From: CAWEQW01 sp963811365
Lineage (GTDB): Bacteria; Actinomycetota; Actinomycetes; Propionibacteriales; Nocardioidaceae
Reading direction: 5' to 3'
NCBI GenBank assembly: GCA_963811365.1
Contig: CAWEQW010000008.1
Span: 248,001-312,000 of the forward strand
Length of the DNA: 64,000 nt
Positions within the stretch are counted from its first letter, which is position 1, and the number at the start of each line of letters is the position of its first letter. The notes under the pieces were generated by a model. That model was given only the letters and a program-made list of their open reading frames with translations, searched no databases and had not been told where the DNA came from. The translations under genes were made by a program, and so were the position numbers. This document shows, piece by piece, positions 1-8,058 of the stretch.

Positions 1-453
1 CTCGAGCGGCGCGAACGGGTAGAACGTGCCCTGCTTGTAGAGGTAGACCAGACCCAGCTTCCGGCCCGCGGCGTCGACGAAGCCGACCAGCGAGCACAGC
101 AGCCCGGGACCGAAGCCCTGCGCCTCCAGCGAGGTGTTGACGGCGTGCAGGTCCGTGACCAGCGCCGCCATGTCCGAGGGGTCCTGGCGTACGACGAGCC
201 ACGTGAAGCCGTAGCTGTCAGTGCTGCGCTCGACGTCGGGCCCCTCGTCGGCGTCGAGCAGCGCCACGATGTCTGTCTGCGTCTGGGCGAACGCGGCACC
301 TTCAGCGGCGCGGTAGCAGACCGACCCGACGCCGGTGGGCTCGAACGACGCCGCGGTCTGCAAGGTGATCGACGCGGTGGGCAGCGCGAACAGCGCGTCG
401 AGGTTCGCCGCGACCGGCTTGGTCCGGCCGGTGAGGGTGTCCCAGAGCTTCAC
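1..453 (-). CDS. pspAB: PspA-associated protein PspAB homologue (3' end outside window)
   Basis: Last gene of the minus-strand Psp operon, 8 nt after htpX. It reads from a GTG as VKLWDTLTGRTKPV, and about 151 residues are visible before the window edge cuts off the C-terminus. The order pspA-pspAA-htpX-pspAB is the usual actinobacterial arrangement, and naming rests on that context plus the N-terminal sequence. No membrane segment or catalytic motif is visible. It is presumably an accessory factor of the envelope-stress response; its biochemical role is not known to me. Confidence 0.75.
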   Translation of the reverse strand, partial: MKLWDTLTGRTKPVAANLDALFALPTASITLQTAASFEPTGVGSVCYRAAEGAAFAQTQTDIVALLDADEGPDVERSTDSYGFTWLVVRQDPSDMAALVTDLHAVNTSLEAQGFGPGLLCSLVGFVDAAGRKLGLVYLYKQGTFYPFAPLE

Positions 454-461
454 GGATGCGC

Positions 462-1406
462 CTACCGGGCGGGGCCGGGGAAGCCGCCGTCGAGCGGCCG
501 GCCGAGCTCCGCGGAGATCCGGGCCAGCTGCTCGAGGCGCTGCTCCAGCGGCGGGTGCGTGGAGAACAGCCCGGTCAGCGAGTCGGCGTTGATCGCGGGG
601 GCGATGAAGAACGCGTTCATCGTCTGCGCCGAGCGGAGGTCCTTGGTGGGGATCCGGGCGATCTCGCCGCTGATCTTCGTCAGTGCGCTGGCCAGCGCGG
701 AGGGCTTCTGGGTCAGGAAGGCGCCCGCGCGGTCCGCGCAGAGCTCGCGGTAGCGCGAGAGCATCCGGGTCAGCAGGAAGCTGATGGCGTAGACGACGAG
801 GCTGATCAGCAGCGCGACGACCCACCACGGCGGGCCGTCGTTGTTGCCGCGGTCGCGGCGGTCGCCGCCGCCGAAGATCATGCCGTACTGCGCCGAGCGG
901 GTGAGCATCCCGGCGATGATGCCCGCCGAGGAGGCCAGCGTCATGACCAGGACGTCTCGGTGCGCGACGTGGGACAGCTCGTGCGCGAGCACGCCCTCCA
1001 TCTCCTCGGCGCTCAGCCGGTCGAGGATGCCGGTGGTGACGCAGACGGCGGACCGGCTCGGCGAGCGACCGGTGGCGAAGGCGTTCGGCATGTCGGTGTA
1101 GGCGATCGCGACCCGCGGCTTCGGCATGTCCGCCATCGCGCAGAGCCGGTCGATGACGCCGTGCAGCTCCGGGGCCTGCTCGGCGGTGACCTCGCGGGCT
1201 CGCATCGCGCGCAGCGCGACGGTGTCCGACCAGTACCACTGCGCCCAGGCGATGCCGATACCCAGCAGCCCGATGAAGATCGCATAGCCCGGGAGGGCGT
1301 ACATGAGCGCCACGACCAGCCCGACGAAGACCGCGCCGAGCAGGAACATGACGAGGGTCATCCGGGCGGTGAGCCCGGAGTCGCGGATGAAGCGGGTGTG
1401 GGCCAT
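462..1406 (-). CDS. htpX: zinc metalloprotease HtpX
   Basis: A 314-residue M48-family membrane protease that degrades damaged membrane proteins. Two hydrophobic helices occur near residues 15-55. The zinc site HELSH lies in GVLAHELSHVAHRDV, followed by further membrane segments and a conserved Glu region (RYRELCADRAGAFLT). Length matches the family. Its ATG overlaps the pspAA stop (ATGA), so the two are translationally coupled inside the Psp operon, consistent with a role in envelope stress. Confidence 0.95.
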   Translation of the reverse strand: MAHTRFIRDSGLTARMTLVMFLLGAVFVGLVVALMYALPGYAIFIGLLGIGIAWAQWYWSDTVALRAMRAREVTAEQAPELHGVIDRLCAMADMPKPRVAIAYTDMPNAFATGRSPSRSAVCVTTGILDRLSAEEMEGVLAHELSHVAHRDVLVMTLASSAGIIAGMLTRSAQYGMIFGGGDRRDRGNNDGPPWWVVALLISLVVYAISFLLTRMLSRYRELCADRAGAFLTQKPSALASALTKISGEIARIPTKDLRSAQTMNAFFIAPAINADSLTGLFSTHPPLEQRLEQLARISAELGRPLDGGFPGPAR

Positions 1407-1684
1407 CAGCCGGGGATCAGCCCATCATCACTGAGCAGATCCCGCACCTCCTCGATGGTGGAGTCGGAACGGGGAAGGATGAGGTCGGAGTGGACGAGCG
1501 CGTCGGCGGCCAGCGGAGAGCCCGCCGCGCGGACCGCGTCGAGCAGCGCGGCCAGGCTCAGCGAGAAGGTCCGCTCGTCGGCACCCTCGACCGCCGCCTC
1601 GACCGCGGCGTCGAGCTCGTTGAGGCGTCCGATGCTCTCCTCGGGAACCTCCCACTGGCCCTCGCCGAGGATCCGGGCGATCAC
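1406..1684 (-). CDS. pspAA: PspA-associated protein PspAA
   Basis: Small 92-residue soluble protein starting at a GTG (VIARILGEGQWEVPEE). The start overlaps the pspA stop and the stop overlaps the htpX start. Both 4-nt overlaps fix the boundaries and indicate tight coupling. The conserved opening (I-ARI-GEGQ) and operon position identify it as the PspAA family, a partner of actinobacterial PspA. The longer open frame running upstream is only a GC-driven extension through pspA. Confidence 0.85.
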   Translation of the reverse strand: MIARILGEGQWEVPEESIGRLNELDAAVEAAVEGADERTFSLSLAALLDAVRAAGSPLAADALVHSDLILPRSDSTIEEVRDLLSDDGLIPG

Positions 1685-2475
1685 GGCTGCCCCTCGGCTC
1701 GTTCGGGAGCGGTCTCGCCGGTCTCGATCTCCGGGGTGGCGGGGGTGCTGCCGGCCTGGATCGCGTCGGGGGCCGGGGACGTCCCGGCCTTGAGCGCGGC
1801 CAGCTCGCTCTCGACGTCGGACTGCGAGGAGAGCGCCTGCAGCTCGCGGGCGATGTCGTCGCCCTGCCCCAGCGCGCTGGCGTCGTCGAGCGCACCGGAC
1901 GCGATCAGCTCGTCGATGGCGCCGGCGCGGGCCTGCATCTGCGCGGTCTTGTCCTCGGCCCGCTGGACGGCCATGCCGACGTCGCCCATCTCCTCGGAGA
2001 TGCCGGAGAAGGCCTCGTTGACCCGGGTCTGCGCCTCCGCCGCGGTGTAGGTGGCCTTGATCGTCTCCTTGCGGGTCCGGAACGCCTCGACCTTCGCCTG
2101 CAGCCGTTGCGAGGCCAGCGTCAGCTTCTCCTCCTCCGACTGCAGCTGCGCGTGCTGCGCCTGCAGGTCGGCGATCTGCTGGGTGAGCCCGGACTTGCGG
2201 GTCAGCGCCTCGCGGGCGAGGTCCTCCCGGCCGACGGACAGCGCCTTCTGCGCCTGCTGGGTCAGCTTGTCCGACTGCTGCTGAAGCTGGTTGGCCTGGA
2301 GCTCGACGCGCTTGCGGCTGGTCGCCACGTCGGCGACCCCGCGCCGTACCTTCGTCAGCATCTCGACCTGGCGCTGGTAGCTGTAGTCGAGGGTCTCCCG
2401 AGGGTCCTCCGCCCTGTCCAGGGCCTTGTTGGCCTTCGACCGGAAGATCAGGCTCATTCGCTTCATGAGGCTCAT
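1681..2475 (-). CDS. pspA: PspA/IM30 family phage-shock protein
   Basis: A 264-residue protein that is almost entirely heptad-rich helix (coiled coil about residues 25-220), with the family signature ALDRAEDPRETLDYSY near the N-terminus and a Pro/Glu/Thr-rich tail. PspA proteins are ESCRT-III-like membrane scaffolds that protect a stressed cytoplasmic membrane. The start ATG has a GGGGG ribosome site 10 nt upstream. Two further in-frame ATGs (residues 4 and 7) are possible starts. First gene of the pspA-pspAA-htpX-pspAB operon; divergent from the DUF3043 gene across 138 bp. Confidence 0.93.
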   Translation of the reverse strand: MSLMKRMSLIFRSKANKALDRAEDPRETLDYSYQRQVEMLTKVRRGVADVATSRKRVELQANQLQQQSDKLTQQAQKALSVGREDLAREALTRKSGLTQQIADLQAQHAQLQSEEEKLTLASQRLQAKVEAFRTRKETIKATYTAAEAQTRVNEAFSGISEEMGDVGMAVQRAEDKTAQMQARAGAIDELIASGALDDASALGQGDDIARELQALSSQSDVESELAALKAGTSPAPDAIQAGSTPATPEIETGETAPERAEGQP

Positions 2476-2613
2476 GGACGACGGGCCCCCTTTTCTTGGC
2501 TCGGCTGCACGACTGGGTCTGTCGCCACCCTACGGGCCAACGTCTCGGCGAGGTAGGAGGTTCCCAACCGTTACGCTGGTGCTCCACCTCCCTGTCACAC
2601 GAAGGCGTCCCCG

Positions 2614-3180
2614 GTGTTCCGTCGCAAGTCAGAAGAGCCTCCCGCCCAGACCGTCATCGCCAAGGACGGGGGCAAGGGCCGGCCGACGCCGACGCGCAAG
2701 GAGGCCCAGGCCGCGGCCAAGGCCCGGGCCAAGGGCGCGCAGGGCAAGAAGGGCGGCGGGCGGATGACCCGCGAGCAGCGCGCCGGCCAGAGCGCGAAGG
2801 TCCGCGAGGCGATGCGCACCGGCGACGAGCGCTACCTGCCCGCTCGGGACAAGGGTCCGGTGCGCCGCTTCGCCCGCGACTTCGTGGACAGCCGACTGTG
2901 CATGGCCGAGTTCCTGCTGCCGCTCCTGCTGGTGATCCTGCTGACCTCCCCGCTCAGCCCCGCACTGAGCAACGGCCTCTGGAGCGCCACCGTGATCCTG
3001 GTCGCCGCCGACACGATCTGGCTGGTCTTCCGGCTGCGGCGCGAGCTGAGGACCCGCTTCGCCGACCAGAGCACCCGGGGGGCGACCGGGTACGCCGTGC
3101 TGCGCTCGATCCAGCTGCGGTTCCTGCGGATGCCCAAGCCGCAGGTCAAGCTCGGCCAGAAGCTGCGCGGGCGCTACTGA
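2614..3180 (+). CDS. DUF3043 domain membrane protein
   Basis: A 188-residue protein with a long basic cytoplasmic N-terminus (Lys/Arg/Ala-rich, residues 1-95), then two hydrophobic helices around 95-135 (EFLLPLLLVILLTSPL and the next segment) and a basic C-terminus ending KLGQKLRGRY. This architecture is the actinobacterial DUF3043 family, of unknown function. The GTG start has a GAAGG ribosome site 8 nt upstream. It stands alone between the Psp operon and the aldo/keto reductase. Confidence 0.85.
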   Translation: MFRRKSEEPPAQTVIAKDGGKGRPTPTRKEAQAAAKARAKGAQGKKGGGRMTREQRAGQSAKVREAMRTGDERYLPARDKGPVRRFARDFVDSRLCMAEFLLPLLLVILLTSPLSPALSNGLWSATVILVAADTIWLVFRLRRELRTRFADQSTRGATGYAVLRSIQLRFLRMPKPQVKLGQKLRGRY

Positions 3181-3288
3181 CCGTCCGCGACGCGCTCCGG
3201 GAGGATCCTCGGCGCCTGGTGCGTGCGATCCCCCCGCGAGACGGCGGCGCCGCTTGGGCTGTTCGAGCGCCGGGCTAGGGTCGACGAT

Positions 3289-4302
3289 ATGGACATTCGC
3301 AATCTCGGGGCGAGCGGACTCAAGATCTCCGCGATCGCCTACGGAAACTGGCTCACCCACGGCTCGCAGGTCGAGGAGGACGCCGCACGAGCCTGCGTAC
3401 GGCAGGCGCTGGACGAGGGCATCACGACCTTCGACACCGCAGACGTCTACGCCAACACCGCGGCCGAGACCGTCCTCGGCTCGGCCCTGAAGGGCGAGCG
3501 CCGCGAAGGTCTCGAGATCTTCACCAAGGTGTACTGGCCGACCGGCCCCGGCAAGCACAACGACCACGGCCTGTCGCGCAAGCACATCATGGAGTCGATC
3601 GACGGCTCGCTGCGCCGGCTCGGCACCGACTACGTCGACCTGTACCAGGCCCACCGCTTCGACACCGCGACGCCGCTCGAGGAGACGATGGAGGCCTTCG
3701 CCGACGTCGTGCACTCCGGCAAGGCGATGTACATCGGCGTCTCGGAGTGGCGCGCCGAGGAGATCCGGCGGGCGCACGAGCTCGCCCGCGAGCTGCACAT
3801 CTCGCTGGTCTCGAACCAGCCGCAGTACAACATGCTGTGGCGAGTCATCGAGTCCGAGGTCGTCCCGACCTGCGAGGAGCTCGGCGTCGGGCAGATCGTC
3901 TGGTCGCCGATCGCGCAGGGCGTGCTCACCGGCAAGTACAAGCCGGGCGAGGACTACCCCGCCGGCTCGCGGGCCACGGACGAGAAGGGCGGCGCGGACA
4001 TGATCTCGCGCTACCTGAACGACGACATCCTCACCCGCGTGCAGCGGCTCACCCCGATCGCCGACGAGGCCGGCCTCAGCCTGGCCCAGCTCGCGGTCGC
4101 CTGGGTGCTGCAGAACGACAACGTCTCGGCCGCGATCATCGGCGCCTCGCGCCCGGAGCAGGTGACCGAGAACGTCAAGGCAGCCGGTGTCGAGCTCGAC
4201 AGCGCGGCACTCAAGCAGATCGACGAGATCTTCGACGGCGTCATCGAGCGCGACCCCGCCAAGACGCAGGACCCCGACCGCAACGCGTGGATCGGCGGCT
4301 GA
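3289..4302 (+). CDS. aldo/keto reductase (voltage-gated K+ channel beta-subunit-like)
   Basis: NADPH-dependent oxidoreductase of 337 residues. Visible family features are NLGASGLKISAIAYGNW at the start, the catalytic Asp/Tyr region DTADVYANTAAE, Lys in FTKVYWPTG, the His segment DLYQAHRFD, and the NADP-binding C-terminal segment AIIGASRPEQVTEN. I chose the ATG at 3289 because a TAGGGT -10 box lies 7 nt before it (3276-3281), typical of a leaderless transcript. Physiological substrate unknown. Convergent with the ATPase gene, 7 nt apart. Confidence 0.92.
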   Translation: MDIRNLGASGLKISAIAYGNWLTHGSQVEEDAARACVRQALDEGITTFDTADVYANTAAETVLGSALKGERREGLEIFTKVYWPTGPGKHNDHGLSRKHIMESIDGSLRRLGTDYVDLYQAHRFDTATPLEETMEAFADVVHSGKAMYIGVSEWRAEEIRRAHELARELHISLVSNQPQYNMLWRVIESEVVPTCEELGVGQIVWSPIAQGVLTGKYKPGEDYPAGSRATDEKGGADMISRYLNDDILTRVQRLTPIADEAGLSLAQLAVAWVLQNDNVSAAIIGASRPEQVTENVKAAGVELDSAALKQIDEIFDGVIERDPAKTQDPDRNAWIGG

Positions 4303-4309
4303 CCTCCGG

Positions 4310-5503
4310 TCAGGGCAGGGGTCGGGCCACGTCGAAGGTCCGGCCCCTCTGCCGCACCCAGAGCGCGAGCAGCGGGTCGACGTAGGACCACTGCCGGCCG
4401 TCGCGGGCGAGGTGCTGACCGTCCCGGCCGAGCTCCCGCAGGGCACTCTGCAGAGTCGCCCGGGCCACGTCGAAGCGGCGCGCGGTCGTGGTCCCGGTCG
4501 GTGACGCGCCGTCGGCGAGCGCGGCCAGCACCGCCTTCTTGCCGGGCGACAGCTGGTCCCAGACCGCCTGGTGCGCCTCGTTGGTCGTCGTCAGCGCCCG
4601 CCGCACGACCGCGTCGGCGAGCGCCAGGTCCTGCACGTCTGCGCCCTCGGGCAACGTGGTGGAGCCCTGTCCCCGGGCCACGAGCTCGCGGTGCAGCAGG
4701 TGGGCGAGCAGCATGGTCCGCTGCGGGTGGCCCGCCGCGGTCGTGACGAGCGGGGACAGCGCTCCGCCAGGCTCCTCGTCCAGGTCGGCGAACCGCTCGG
4801 CGAGCTCGACACGGACCTCGTCGCTCGGCAGCGGGCCGAGGTCCAGCGGTTCGGCCTGCCCGTACAACGGTCGCTCCCGCTCGCTGAACAGCCGCCGCAT
4901 CAGCGACGGCTGGGAGCCGGCGTACACGTAGACCGCGGCGTCGCCGTGGTACTGCACGTGCGAGCGCAGCAGCGCGTCGAGCGCCGACCCCGCGCTCAGC
5001 AGGTCCTGGAACTCGTCGAACACGACCAGGGTCGGGATCCGGTCCTTCTCGTACAGCGCCAGCGGCAGGTCGAGAAGCTCCGCCGCCGCGGTCTGGGTCG
5101 CCTCGGGCGCGGGGACCGCCTGGCGGGGACCGAGCGTCAGGCCGGGGCCCGCGGCGGTCAGCGAGAGGCCCAGCCGGCTGCCCAGCGAGTCCAGGTGCGC
5201 GCGCAGCCCGTGGTCGCGCAGCCGGGCGTACGCCGAGGCGATCCGCACGCACACCTCGCCCAGGGAGGTCACGCCGTACAGGTCCACGTGGACGGTCCGC
5301 CATCCGGTGCCTGCCAGGCCGGCGGCGTGCGCGAGCAGCAGTGACGTCTTCCCGAAGCGCCGCGGGCCGGCCACCCGGACGTGCACCCGCTCCACCGCGG
5401 CGTCGTGCAGGCCGGCCAGCTCCGCACGCCGGTCGATCATCGCCTCGGGAGCGATCGGCGTCTCGAAGGGGAACGGCCGCGTCAGCGGCACCCGGTCCGG
5501 CAT
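4310..5503 (-). CDS. P-loop ATPase with C-terminal winged helix
   Basis: A 397-residue AAA-type ATPase of the kind often annotated ATP-binding protein. The P-loop GPRRFGKTS is at about residues 46-54 and Walker B (TLVVFDEFQDL) near 150. The C-terminal ~100 residues look like a winged helix (LADGASPTGTTTARRFDVARATLQSALREL). I prefer the ATG at 5503 over one at 5521 because TAGACT lies 7 nt upstream on this strand and is flanked by an inverted repeat. Role unknown; a DNA-associated or regulatory ATPase is plausible. Convergent with the aldo/keto reductase. Confidence 0.8.
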   Translation of the reverse strand: MPDRVPLTRPFPFETPIAPEAMIDRRAELAGLHDAAVERVHVRVAGPRRFGKTSLLLAHAAGLAGTGWRTVHVDLYGVTSLGEVCVRIASAYARLRDHGLRAHLDSLGSRLGLSLTAAGPGLTLGPRQAVPAPEATQTAAAELLDLPLALYEKDRIPTLVVFDEFQDLLSAGSALDALLRSHVQYHGDAAVYVYAGSQPSLMRRLFSERERPLYGQAEPLDLGPLPSDEVRVELAERFADLDEEPGGALSPLVTTAAGHPQRTMLLAHLLHRELVARGQGSTTLPEGADVQDLALADAVVRRALTTTNEAHQAVWDQLSPGKKAVLAALADGASPTGTTTARRFDVARATLQSALRELGRDGQHLARDGRQWSYVDPLLALWVRQRGRTFDVARPLP

Positions 5504-5546
5504 GCGTATGAGTCTACCCATACGCGAACGTATGAGCCAGGCATAC
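5501..5546 (-). promoter_or_regulatory. leaderless promoter within an inverted repeat (putative operator)
   Basis: The perfect inverted repeat GCGTATG-N8-CATACGC (5504-5510 / 5519-5525) encloses the minus-strand -10 box TAGACT, which is 7 nt before the ATG at 5503. Two more half-sites (CGTATGAG at 5529-5536 and GCATAC at 5541-5546) follow. A repressor bound here would cover the -10 box. The winged-helix ATPase itself is the simplest candidate regulator, but that is inference. Confidence 0.6.
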
Positions 5547-5869
5547 TAGCTGGCGCGCAGACCCATCGGGCCGTAGACCTTCCGGTCGCCCTCGAACAGC
5601 GTCACCTGCTCCACCCCCTCCTCGAGGAGCTCTCGCCAGATCTCGCCGACCCAGGACTCGGCGTCGCTCTGCGACGGGAACGCGTGCCCCCCGCCGACCT
5701 CGCTGACGACCTCCTCGCCGGAGGCGTCCTCCAGCCGCCAGTGCCACGGTGCGTTCGCGGAGCCGCCGGGGAAGCCCGAGGACAGTCCGGAGGAGAGGCC
5801 GGGCGACCCCGACGTGGGGAGCTCGCCCCCGGAGGGAGACGGGCCGAGCGGGCCAGCAGCGTGGGTCAT
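5546..5869 (-). CDS. hypothetical protein, small actinobacterial family
   Basis: A 107-residue protein. The first 40 residues are Gly/Ser/Pro-rich and disordered. The rest is a compact domain (WHWRLEDASGEEV ... QSDAESWVGEIWRELLEEGV ... VTLFEGDRKVYGPMGL) seen in many actinobacterial conserved hypotheticals. Start supported by TAGGCT 6 nt upstream of the ATG on this strand (plus-strand 5876-5881), i.e. probably leaderless. No function can be assigned. Confidence 0.7.
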   Translation of the reverse strand: MTHAAGPLGPSPSGGELPTSGSPGLSSGLSSGFPGGSANAPWHWRLEDASGEEVVSEVGGGHAFPSQSDAESWVGEIWRELLEEGVEQVTLFEGDRKVYGPMGLRAS

Positions 5870-5934
5870 GGGCTGAGCCTAGCGCCGGGCTGCGGCCCGG
5901 TCCCGGCCCGGCTTTGACGCCGCCGCGCCCCCCG

Positions 5935-6060
5935 TGGGACCGTGGTGCGCACTGCCCCGTGGCGGGAAAGCCGGTCCGAAGCCGGCGCTGACCCGCAACC
6001 GTAGGCCGAGCACCGCTCGGTGAGCCGGAACACCGCCAGGAGGCAGCGGCTCCAGATCAT
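5935..6060 (+). promoter_or_regulatory. cobalamin (AdoCbl) riboswitch
   Basis: The leader contains the B12-riboswitch core: GGGAAAGCCGG, then CCGAAGCCGG-GCTG, then CCCGCAACCGTA (the conserved CCCGCAAC-GTA element), an arm CGGTGAGCCGGAA, and the closing box ACCGCCAGGAGGC. It lies about 105-230 nt upstream of the first gene of an operon for B12 transport and salvage, exactly where such an element is expected. It should lower expression when adenosylcobalamin is abundant. Boundaries are approximate. Confidence 0.85.
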
Positions 6061-6165
6061 CCGTCGAGGTATGCGGAACGGAGCCGGATCCTGAGGTCCC
6101 CCGTATCCGGGCGTCCGTGGTGGTCCGGTCTCTCGTCTGTACCGCCGCAACGAGAAAGGGCCCTC

Positions 6166-6912
6166 ATGGCCACCCGCCTGCGCCGCTCCGTCGGCGCCGT
6201 GCTCACGCTCGTCCTGGTCGCGCTCACCCTCGGCGGCACCGCCGGAACGGCCCACGCCGCCGACTCCTACCGTTACTGGAGCTACTTCCACGTGGCCGGC
6301 GGCAGGTTCGTCTTCGCCAAGACCGGCCCCGGCGACTACACGCCTGCGGCCGACGCCATCGAGGGCTACCGCTACGGCACCTCCACGAGCGCCAAGGGGC
6401 TGGCCCCGCGCGCCGACCTGGGCGTCTACACGATCGGCACCATCTGCGCGGGCGTGAAGCCGGGTCCGGGCCAGAAGCGCGTGGGCGTGCTCATCGACTA
6501 CGGCACCGCTGCCGACGCCGGATCCGGACAGACCCCGCCGAAGCCCCGCGCCGCCTGCGCCGTCGTGCCCGTCGACGCCAACGGCCAGCAGGTGCTGGCC
6601 AAGGTGGCCGCCACCCGCGTGAAGGGCTTCCTCTGCGGCGTCGACGGGTACCCCGTCTCGACCTGCTCGGTCACCGTCAAGGACGCCGCTGCGCCGGGCA
6701 CGGAGCGGCCGGTGGCCTTCGCGCTGCCCGCCGGCGCGTCGGCGAGGGCCTCGGCTGCCGCCGCGTCCGGCTCCGGGGCCGCGACGCCCGAGCCGTCCAC
6801 GTCGAGCGCCGCCGGCAGCAGCACCACGGTCCTGGTCGGGACCGCGATCGTCGTCGTGCTGCTCGTGGTGGGCGGCGGGGTGGCGCTGAACCGCCGGACC
6901 CGGAACGGCTGA
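6166..6912 (+). CDS. SCO2322-family secreted, membrane-anchored protein
   Basis: A 248-residue exported protein: signal peptide (MATRLRR plus hydrophobic core, cleavage after AHA at about residue 33), an extracellular domain (about 34-190) opening with YRYWSYFHVAGGRFVFA and ...AIEGYRYGTS, a Ser/Ala/Thr linker (190-218), one transmembrane helix and a short basic tail (RRTRNG). Family name is from memory of Streptomyces ECF loci. It is the first gene after the cobalamin riboswitch and precedes the ECF transporter, so a surface role in capturing a corrinoid is plausible (inference). Ribosome site GAGAAAGGG upstream. Confidence 0.75.
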   Translation: MATRLRRSVGAVLTLVLVALTLGGTAGTAHAADSYRYWSYFHVAGGRFVFAKTGPGDYTPAADAIEGYRYGTSTSAKGLAPRADLGVYTIGTICAGVKPGPGQKRVGVLIDYGTAADAGSGQTPPKPRAACAVVPVDANGQQVLAKVAATRVKGFLCGVDGYPVSTCSVTVKDAAAPGTERPVAFALPAGASARASAAAASGSGAATPEPSTSSAAGSSTTVLVGTAIVVVLLVVGGGVALNRRTRNG

Positions 6913-6924
6913 CGAGGACCACCG

Positions 6925-8058
6925 ATGCGCCCACAGAACCTCCCAGGCTTCCCCCGGATGCTGCATCCGGGGGCCTGGTGGCTGTGGGCGCTCGGGCTGG
7001 CTGCGGCCGCCGGACGGAGCCAGAACCCGGTGCCGCTGCTGCTGATCCTGGCGGTCACCTGGTTCGTCGTCGCGGCCCGCCGCAGCACCGCGCCCTGGGC
7101 CGCGTCGTACGGCGCCTTCCTCAAGCTGGCGCTCCTGGTCATCGTCGTGCGGGTCGGCTTCCAGGCACTGCTGTCGACGGGATCCCAGGGCCCCACCGTG
7201 CTGTTCACCCTCCCGCAGGTGCCGCTGCCCAGCGGCAGCGGTCTCAAGCTCGGCGGCCAGGTGACGCTCGAGGCGGTGATGCAGGCGCTGTACGAGGGGC
7301 TCCAGCTGGCGACGATCCTCGGCTGCATCGGGGCCGCGAACGCGCTGGGCAGCGCCCGCCGGCTGCTGCGCCACGTCCCGGGGGCGCTGTACGAGATCGG
7401 CGTCGCCTGCGTGATCGCACTGACCTTCGCGCCCCAGCTGGTCACCGACGCGCACCGCATCAGGCAGGCGCACCGGCTGCGCGGTCGCCGGACCCGCGGG
7501 GTCGCCGCCCTCGGCCGGCTCGGCATGCCCGTGCTCGAGGGAGCCCTGGAGCGGTCCGTCGAGCTGGCGGCCGCGATGGACTCCCGCGGCTACGGACGCA
7601 CCACCGACGCGGGACGCGGCCGCCGCCGACTGACCGGCGTGCTCTTCGCGGTGGCCGTGCTGGGCCTCTGCGTCGGCGTCTACGGGCTGCTCGGCGGCAG
7701 CACGTCGGAGTGGCTCGGCCTGCCGATGCTGGTCGGCGGCGGCCTGCTCGCGGTGCTCGGCATCTGGGTCGGCGGTCGGCGGACCGGCCGCACGACGTAC
7801 CGCCCCGACCCCTGGGCGCTGCCGGAGTGGCTGGTCGCCGGGTCCGGGCTGGTGGCCGCGGCCGCGATGACCGTCGACGTGCGCCTCGACCCGGCGGCGC
7901 TGTTCCTGCCGAGCAGCACGGCTGCGCCGACGGTGCCGGTGCTGGCCTGCGCCGGCATCCTGGTGGCCCTGCTGCCCGCCGTGGTGGCGCCGGTGCCGCC
8001 GCTGCCGCGAGCCGCCGCGTCCGGCTCCCGCGACCTGACCCGGACGGCGGCCGCATGA
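6925..8058 (+). CDS. ECF transporter transmembrane component T (CbiQ-like)
   Basis: A 377-residue membrane protein with about 7-8 hydrophobic segments. The coupling motif region (VELAAAMDSRGYGR, followed by basic residues) matches the A-S/D-RG signature by which T components contact the ATPases. A longer-than-usual C-terminal membrane extension is present. It lies 12 nt after the SCO2322-like gene, and its stop overlaps the ATPase start (ATGA). With the ATPase and S component it should form an energy-coupling-factor importer, here very probably for cobalamin or cobinamide. Confidence 0.9.
   Translation: MRPQNLPGFPRMLHPGAWWLWALGLAAAAGRSQNPVPLLLILAVTWFVVAARRSTAPWAASYGAFLKLALLVIVVRVGFQALLSTGSQGPTVLFTLPQVPLPSGSGLKLGGQVTLEAVMQALYEGLQLATILGCIGAANALGSARRLLRHVPGALYEIGVACVIALTFAPQLVTDAHRIRQAHRLRGRRTRGVAALGRLGMPVLEGALERSVELAAAMDSRGYGRTTDAGRGRRRLTGVLFAVAVLGLCVGVYGLLGGSTSEWLGLPMLVGGGLLAVLGIWVGGRRTGRTTYRPDPWALPEWLVAGSGLVAAAAMTVDVRLDPAALFLPSSTAAPTVPVLACAGILVALLPAVVAPVPPLPRAAASGSRDLTRTAAA

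Noticed and set aside
456..1793. Long plus-strand frames opposite htpX and pspA
   Set aside because: GC-skewed third positions keep antisense frames open; low-complexity Arg/Gly/Ala translation with no motifs.
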